Part shown: positions 58,382-64,000 of the stretch, piece by piece
Position numbering within the stretch: position 1 is the first letter of the stretch
Layout: every line of letters starts with the position of its first letter
NCBI GenBank assembly: GCA_963930645.1
Contig: OZ005654.1
Span: 266,591,700-266,655,699 of the forward strand
Source: Salticus scenicus
Lineage: Eukaryota > Arthropoda > Arachnida > Araneae > Salticidae
Length of the DNA: 64,000 nucleotides
Reading direction: 5' to 3'
The notes under the pieces: generated by a model
The model's input: only the letters and a program-made list of their open reading frames with translations
Database searches by the model: none
What the model was told of the DNA's origin: nothing
Translations under genes and position numbers: made by a program

Positions 58382-58587
58382 ACCAAAACTAAATGCAAAA
58401 CTGGTGTACAAACGATAAATAGACAAAAAGACTTCTTCACACACTATAAACTTTAAGCCAGCACAACCGGTTTCGAAAGGACGTAGCCTTCCTTCATCAG
58501 GTGCAAAAAACACGTGCTACTGCCTTGGAGGCAAAAGCAAGACTTGGCTTAAAATTTATGGTGTGTGAAGAAGTCTTATTGTCTATT
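58382..58587 (-). mobile_element. Short insertion with hammerhead-like motif and 12 bp target duplication
   Basis: About 206 bp inserted in copy Y. GATAGATCTGAT occurs on both sides (58370-58381 and 58588-58599) and once in spirit in the uninterrupted copy. The insertion has inner inverted arms ('aatagacaaaaagacttctt' onward at 58418-58460 against 58543-58587) surrounding a hammerhead-like motif on the minus strand. Size, ribozyme-like motif and long target duplication suggest a non-autonomous Penelope-terminal-repeat or retrozyme-like element; that class is inference. No protein is encoded. Confidence 0.6.
58461..58504 (-). ncRNA. Hammerhead-like ribozyme motif
   Basis: On the minus strand: stem I arm GCAC (58501-58504), core CTGATGA (58494-58500), one extra A (58493), a stem II GGAAGG/CCTTTC with a 6-base loop (58475-58492), core GAA (58472-58474), self-complementary ACCGGT (58466-58471) for stem III, cleavage-site U (58465) and stem I arm GTGC (58461-58464). 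Apart from the single extra base next to stem II it has all conserved core positions of a minimal type-I hammerhead. The same extra base occurs in the 8.0 kb motif. Confidence 0.55.
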
Positions 58588-58699
58588 GATAGATCTGATA
58601 TTTCTAATTTTTTTCCCCTTTTTCTGTTTTTAACCCGGATTTGGCAGAAGGTTTATGACACAGAAAGTAAGCTGAAAGAAAAAAAAAACTTAAATAAAT

Positions 58700-59912
58700 A
58701 AGGAATACTTACTTTTAAATTTAGTTTGAAAAACAAAATTTTAGCGAGACTTAAACATGTGTTTGAGATTTTATTATAATACGAGTAGGTTTTGTTCGCT
58801 TTCGTCGTCACTATATTGAGATTTACACTTTTTTTTTTCTTTTTTACATAATATACATATACATATATGTATATATATATATTTACATATGTCTGCAGAT
58901 TACTCAGTTCATAATTGAATTTATTGTAATAAGGTCTGAAGATTGAAATCAGATTGCCTGTCTAGTCGCAAAAAATTTTCTCAAAAAACGAGAAATTGGG
59001 GGAAAAAAATCTTATAAACAATCAAAATTTTATAAAAAATCTAAAATAAATATCTAAAATCTAAAAGTATGTTGAAAAACTACATGTTCTTCTTTATCTA
59101 GAAAAATTTCAGAAATGCATGTCGCAAACAGACAGACTGTCAGATAAATACTTTATTTTAGTGTACTCTTATTGTTATCCTTGCTTTGAAACTGTTTTTT
59201 GTTTTAAAATGTACTCTGCAGTAATTTAATTTTCTGTGGTATAGAATTTGGCAGTGATTCATGATATCTCTTAAAAGATTGCAAATTCCTAAGATAAGAC
59301 AAATTACAAGCACGCCAAGTCGTACCGCTTACTGCATCTTCACATAATATTGTACTATAATAATTTTGTTTCAGATGAATTAGGTTTAAATTTAGTGGGA
59401 AGTTAGCATAAGATTTATGAATTTAAAATTTTTAGACGAAATAAGAAAAAAAAAAAAAATAAAGTGCGAAAAATTTTTAATGGTCTGTTAGTATTTAGTA
59501 TATTTCATTTTTATGAGAAATTTTTGATGATTATAAGATTTATTTGTTTATTTTTGTTGTTATAATTATTCTTGTAAATGTTGAAAGCATTTTATTTTTA
59601 TTAACTTCATCTTGAAGTTACAACTAAAAGTACTTAGATAAAAATTTGCATAAAATGTAAAAAAAAAAAAGAAAAGAAAAGAAAAATCTAACAGGAGTAC
59701 TGAAAATCTAGAACTCATTCCTTTATCAAAATAAATAAATAAATAAATAAATAAAATAAAAAAGATAAAAATAAAAAATCGCATCTGTATAGTCAATAGT
59801 TCTTTCTGCAGGTTTCAAAAAGACAGTCAGACAAACTCTCTTCTATAAATATAGACTAATGTTAAAGAAAAATAATTATAAGATAAAAAAGAAAAAAATA
59901 TAAACCATGTTT
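58700..59912. other. AT-rich stretch with simple repeats
   Basis: (TA)n near 58850-58885, A-rich repeats near 59445-59460 and (AAAT)n at 59730-59760. No gene recognised. Confidence 0.5.
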
Positions 59913-60720
59913 TTAAATTTTCTGCTGAATCATATAAACGCTACTGAAGGCAGCCGGGACCCCAGCAATTGGATAAAAGTATTAAAAAAATTCCTTTCTA
60001 TCGTCTTTTGAGCTATTATAAAAGTTTCAAATGGCTATCTAGCCGGGAAGTTAGTTAAAAGTTGATTGCAAGCTTTGTACTGGAAACGCTGCCGAAGGCA
60101 GCAGGATCCCTAAGCAATTGGATAAAAATATTTTTAAAAAGCATTTTCACCGTATTCTGAACTAATCCGAAAGTTTCAAATGTCTAGCTAGTCAGGAAGT
60201 TAGTTAAATAAAATTTCTGTTGAATCATATAAACGCTGCCGAAGGCAGTAGGGATCTGAAGCAGTTGACTAATAGCATTTAAAAAATATATTGTCACCGT
60301 GTTTTGAGCTAGCCTGAGAGTTTCAAATATCTAGCTAGTCGGGAAGTTAGTGAAAAATCGAGTGCAAGCTTTGTACTGATAACGCTGCCGAAGGCAGCAG
60401 GAACCCGAAACAGTTGGCTAAAGTATTAAGAAAATGCATTTTCACCGTGTTCTGAACTATTCTGAAAGTTTCAAATGTCTAGCTAGTCGGGAAGTTAGTT
60501 AAATAAATTTTCTGTCGAATCATATAAGCGCTGCCCAAGGCAGCGGGACTTGAAATAGTTGACTAAAATTATTAGAAAAATGTATTGTCACCGTTATGTG
60601 AGCGGTCCTGAAAATTTCAAATATGTAGCTTGTCGGGAAGTTAGTTAAAAATCGATTGCAAGATTTGTCCCTGACAAACACACAAACACACAAACAAACA
60701 AATAAACAAACAAACAAGAA
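59913..60720 (+). repeat. Five-unit tandem array with alternating unit types
   Basis: Five ~143-150 bp units, each with a hairpin core 'gctgccgaaggcagc' or a variant (near 59941, 60090, 60230, 60385, 60531) and a 'tagtcgggaagttagtta' end. Linkers alternate strictly between a 'ctgttgaatcatata' type and a 'gattgcaagctttgtact' type, giving a higher-order repeat of about 290 bp. The array ends in an (ACAAAC)n tract (60677-60717). The layout again resembles non-autonomous Helentron-like elements. Confidence 0.8.
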
Positions 60721-60852
60721 TCGAAGTTAATAAAAACATGGTAAAATACGCCTATGAGGTGTAACAGAGAATCATAAATGGTTACGAATCCATGGTCTTT
60801 GCGCAAAATCAGCAATTCAAGATGACAGAAAAACGATACCTCTCGTAATATA

Positions 60853-62260
60853 AGTTAACTAGCAGGCAATGCCCGCTTCGCTGGTCCCTATTTTTAAATG
60901 AATCACTCTAATTACTGAATTCTCAAAATTGCATTAATTTTTATCACATGAAAAGAAAAGAGAAACAAAATCTGATTAGGAAAAATGTCGCACCGGGTTC
61001 TCACTGCCTTCAGAAAAAATTCTCAAAAATGCTCTAACTCTTATTTCTATTATTTTCCCCCTTCGCCCGCCCCCTCCCGTCTATCCTAATAATTTTACAA
61101 ATTCGAAAATATCCGCAATCGATTTGTAGGTATCAAAAACCACTATGCACCAGTTTTGAACTATCTATCTCTATTTTTATTTTTTTGGCCCCCTCCGTTC
61201 CCTCCTTCCCGCCCCACCCAATAATTTAAAAAATTCGAAAATATCCGCAATCGATTTGTAGGTATCGGAAACATCTATGTACCAATTTTGAATGATCTAA
61301 CTCTATTTTACTTTTTTTGCCCCTCCGCCCCCCCCCCCACCTTCCCGGCCCTCCTAATAACTTTACACTTTCGAAAATATCCCCATTCGACTTGCAGACC
61401 TCTAAAACCTATCTGTACCAATTTTGAACGGCCTAACTGTATTTCTATTTGTTTTTGCCCATAGCCCCCCCCCTTACCGCTCTACTCCCCTTCCCGCCCC
61501 ACCTAATAATTTTACAACTTCGAAAATATCCGCAATCGATTTGTAGGTATCGAAAACCTCAATATACCAATTTTGAACGATCTAACTCTATTTTTATTTT
61601 TTGCCCCCCCCCTCTCCCCTACCCCTCTTCATGCCCCTCCTAATAACTTTACACAATCGAAAATATCCTCATTCGACTTGCAGGCCTCTAAAACCTATCT
61701 GTATCAATTTTGAACGCCCTAACTGTATTTCTATTTGTTTTTGCCCCTTAGCCCCCTCCCCCCCCCCTGCTGCCCCACCTGGGGGCTGAATTTTTAAAAT
61801 TCCAGAAATTGGTTTTTAGATATTTGCACTAGCTATATTTTAGAGCAAAAATTTCACGCATATCTATTTTTTTGTTTGAGATATATAGGATTATGCGAAA
61901 TCACGTTTTTACGCATGTGAAATCATGTTTTGCCCCCCCGCCTCCCTTGGGGACCGAATTTTGAAAATTCCAGAAATTGGTTTTTTGACATTTGTATTAG
62001 CTATATTTTAAAGCAAAAATTTTACGGATATCTGTTTTTTTGTTTGAGATATGAAAGATTTTGTGAAATCACGTTTTGCCTCCCCCCTCCCCCCCTTGGG
62101 GGGCGAATTTTGTAAAATCGCTTCTTAGTGGATGCCTACGTCATAGAAAGAACATTGTCACAAAATTTCATGCTTCTAGGTCCAGGGGTTTGGTCTGGGC
62201 GTTGATAGATCACCCCCTCACTCACTCACTCAGGAAGTGTTCTTTTATATATATAGATAG
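60853..62260 (+). mobile_element. C-rich tandem-unit element, Helitron/Helentron-like
   Basis: Starts with the hairpin-like 'agcaggcaatgcccgcttcg' and ends with 'tcttttatatatatagatag', a start and end I associate with a widespread class of animal non-autonomous repeats. Inside are about five ~150 bp units (core 'cgaaaatatccgcaatcga', then 'accaattttgaacg'), then about three ~140-165 bp units of a second type ('aattccagaaattggtttt', 'gtttgagatat'). Units begin with C runs of up to about 12. The final 150 bp includes 'ccaggggtttggtctgggcg' and (ACTC)n. Short open frames over the C runs encode poly-Pro and are not genes. Class is inference. Confidence 0.65.
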
Positions 62261-62331
62261 AAGTGTTGCTGAGTATAATCATACTAATTATTCCTGCATA
62301 ATAAGTGAAAAGAAAAAAGGGAAAACAAACT

Positions 62332-62364
<33 letters not shown>

Positions 62365-62745
62365 GAAAAAACAAGTTATTGTGTTTTAAAATTTCTAATT
62401 TTTGAGGTTTATGTTGTAATTTAAAAAAAATTTAAAAGTTGGAATTGAGAAAAATTGTACTATTGAATAAAAGAAAGCATTAAAATTATTCACTAAACAG
62501 ACAGTCTCGGTAAAATTCAAATTGTAATTACATGTTTATTTTTTTCGATCTAAAATGTATATATATATATATATGTATATTACACTTGAATAATGAAACT
62601 AAAACAAATCTTCCCTAACATGCATAAAATTTTAAATGTGTAATGACATTAAATTTACCAAACGAGTGAGTAAATTTAGTTTACGATAAAGTTTTATTTC
62701 AGTTTCTTTATTCACATGTAAATTAATAAATGACCTCTTGTATCG

Positions 62746-62783
<38 letters not shown>

Positions 62784-63349
62784 TTTCTTCACTCAAGAAA
62801 GAGGTATTATTTCCCTGAATTTGAAATTAAATTTCAAAAGGTGCCAAATAATGGAATTAATACACAATATTAATTAACGTTTGGCGGATAATTAATTATT
62901 ACTTCAAAATAAGTAAATTAAACAGATTCTAAATTTCAATATGCTTTCCTTTGAGGAAAATTATAGTTACTTTGCAAAAAGTTCACGCTTTTCTTTTAAA
63001 TAAAAAAAATTTCCATTTAAAACTCTTGCTTCTTAGTTATTTAAGAACTAGAAATTCCCTTTTAATTATTAAAAATTAAAAAATATACATATCACATGCG
63101 AACCAAATCAAATTTGTAACTTATTACTGCGCTTTGAAGAATACATTTCTTGAAATTATTACTAAAACAAGTGATAAGGCGTATTTAATTTGTAAGTATG
63201 CTTTAAATGTGAACTTTTCAACAAAGAGAGATAACAGATTACAGAATTTTATTTTATTTTTTATTTCAGAAATAAAAAGTCAGAGTGCAAATAAAAATTT
63301 ACTTAGCGTTCATAAATGGCATTTTATCTGCTGAAGAGATGTTTTTGAG
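62261..63349. other. AT-rich stretch with simple repeats
   Basis: T run at 62334-62362 and (TA)n at 62556-62577 and 62750-62781. No gene recognised. Confidence 0.5.
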
Positions 63350-63488
63350 TTTATTAACCGGCGATGCTGGCTTTATTAAGCGGCGGTCTTAAAATTGGTT
63401 TGTACTGATCTGATTCCGGTCCTGGCAATTTAATCAGATTAAGCGGCTGATTTTATTAACCAGTGAATTTATTAAGCGGCGGTTACTG
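63350..63488 (-). mobile_element. End of a TIR DNA transposon
   Basis: On the minus strand the end reads CAGTAACCGCCGCTTAATAA, next to a TA at 63489-63490. The motif 'ttattaagcggc' or 'ttattaaccgg' recurs at 63350, 63373 and 63468. The CAGT start and TA flank suit a pogo/Tc1-type element, but the opposite end was not found, so this is a fragment. Confidence 0.5.
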
Positions 63489-63490
63489 TA

Positions 63491-64000
63491 TATATATATA
63501 TATATATATATATTTCTTGTTAAAAAAAAAAAAAAAAAGAAAGAAAGAAAGAAAGAAAAAGGAAAATATAATTTTTTCTTGATATCTTTTGAATTAATTA
63601 TCAGAATCAGCTAAAATATACGTTTTACTTTTCGTCTTGATTAAAATATATATCGACTTTCGTAGGGAATGGATGAATGGTTTACCTTTGTACAGCGAAC
63701 CAAAAAATCTGAAAACTTCATTCACAAAATTACAATTATAATATATTTTTATTTTATTTATTTATTTATTTATTAAATAAATTGTAAACCTATCCATTTA
63801 TTGGTAAAAGATTAAGAAATTAGATAGCATTATTGCATGGATTTCATCTTCATTTATCTTTGCTGCTGATGACGATGTATGTTCTTTTTTGTTACGATAA
63901 AGACAGGTAAATTTTTTCGGGCCATATTTTGCCTTAAAACATGTAAATGTACAAATTTTGTTCACTTTTTAAAAAAATGTTTTCCACCACGCTATATATT
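63491..64000. other. AT-rich stretch, simple repeats
   Basis: Contains (TA)n at 63489-63512, an A run with (GAAA)n at 63522-63558, and (ATTT)n near 63750-63772. No gene recognised before the window ends. Confidence 0.5.

Larger units (their letters stand above)
58243..58680 (+). repeat. Local duplicate, copy Y (interrupted)
   Basis: Same blocks as copy X, but split by the insertion at 58382-58587 with its target duplication. Confidence 0.75.

Noticed and set aside
58271..58513. 80-codon minus-strand frame over the hammerhead-like motif
   Set aside because: The frame crosses an insertion boundary and the target duplication, so it cannot be one ancestral gene.
61449..61789. Proline-rich open frames
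   Set aside because: They translate C runs of a tandem repeat.

Overview
This 64 kb window is AT-rich eukaryotic DNA crowded with transposable elements. I see no convincing host protein-coding gene, no rRNA or tRNA gene, and nothing bacterial (no operons, no CRISPR). Long A/T runs, (TA)n, (CA)n and (ATT)n microsatellites and Penelope, Gypsy, mariner-type, pogo-type and Helitron/Helentron-like repeats point to an animal. The style of the Gypsy gag/integrase and of the tRNA-derived SINE suggests an arthropod, most likely a spider; that assignment is inference.

Layout. 1-7 kb: AT-rich unique-looking DNA with one degenerate array of ~150 bp tandem units beside a (TG)n tract (4.3-5.3 kb). 7.2-8.8 kb: two converging Penelope-like (PLE) remnants with hammerhead-like RNA motifs. 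9.5-18.9 kb: a mosaic of small inverted-repeat elements, a tandem-unit element (11.9-12.9 kb), four copies of one interspersed repeat (13.7-16.5 kb) and a ~790 bp tandem duplication (17.1-18.6 kb). 22.9-25.4 kb: two long fold-back structures. 25.5-29.9 kb: an old minus-strand Gypsy LTR element that has lost protease, reverse transcriptase and RNase H. 32.3-32.9 kb: a palindromic TA-flanked element with a second copy inserted at its centre. 37.3-38.1 kb: an inverted copy of the 12 kb tandem-unit element. 38.3-40.5 kb: a SINE, a small MITE and a 1.3 kb TIR element.

The main feature is at 42.6-53.4 kb. A second copy of the 1.3 kb TIR element is split by a young, apparently intact 9.4 kb Gypsy LTR retrotransposon (43455-52872). 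Its LTRs are nearly identical, it has a CCCAT target duplication, a 304-codon gag, and a 1332-codon pol with all expected catalytic residues in the +1 frame. The uninterrupted copy at 39-40 kb serves as the empty-site reference. Just beyond lies a decayed pogo/Tigger-type transposase (53.6-54.1 kb).

56-64 kb carries a MITE, a SINE, a ~206 bp insertion with a 12 bp target duplication and an internal hammerhead-like motif (58.4-58.6 kb), an array in which two unit types alternate (59.9-60.7 kb), a C-rich tandem-unit element (60.9-62.3 kb) and a TIR-element end at 63.4 kb.

Only the 43-53 kb LTR element looks able to encode a complete set of its own proteins. Everything else is non-autonomous or broken. 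All boundaries were read by eye.
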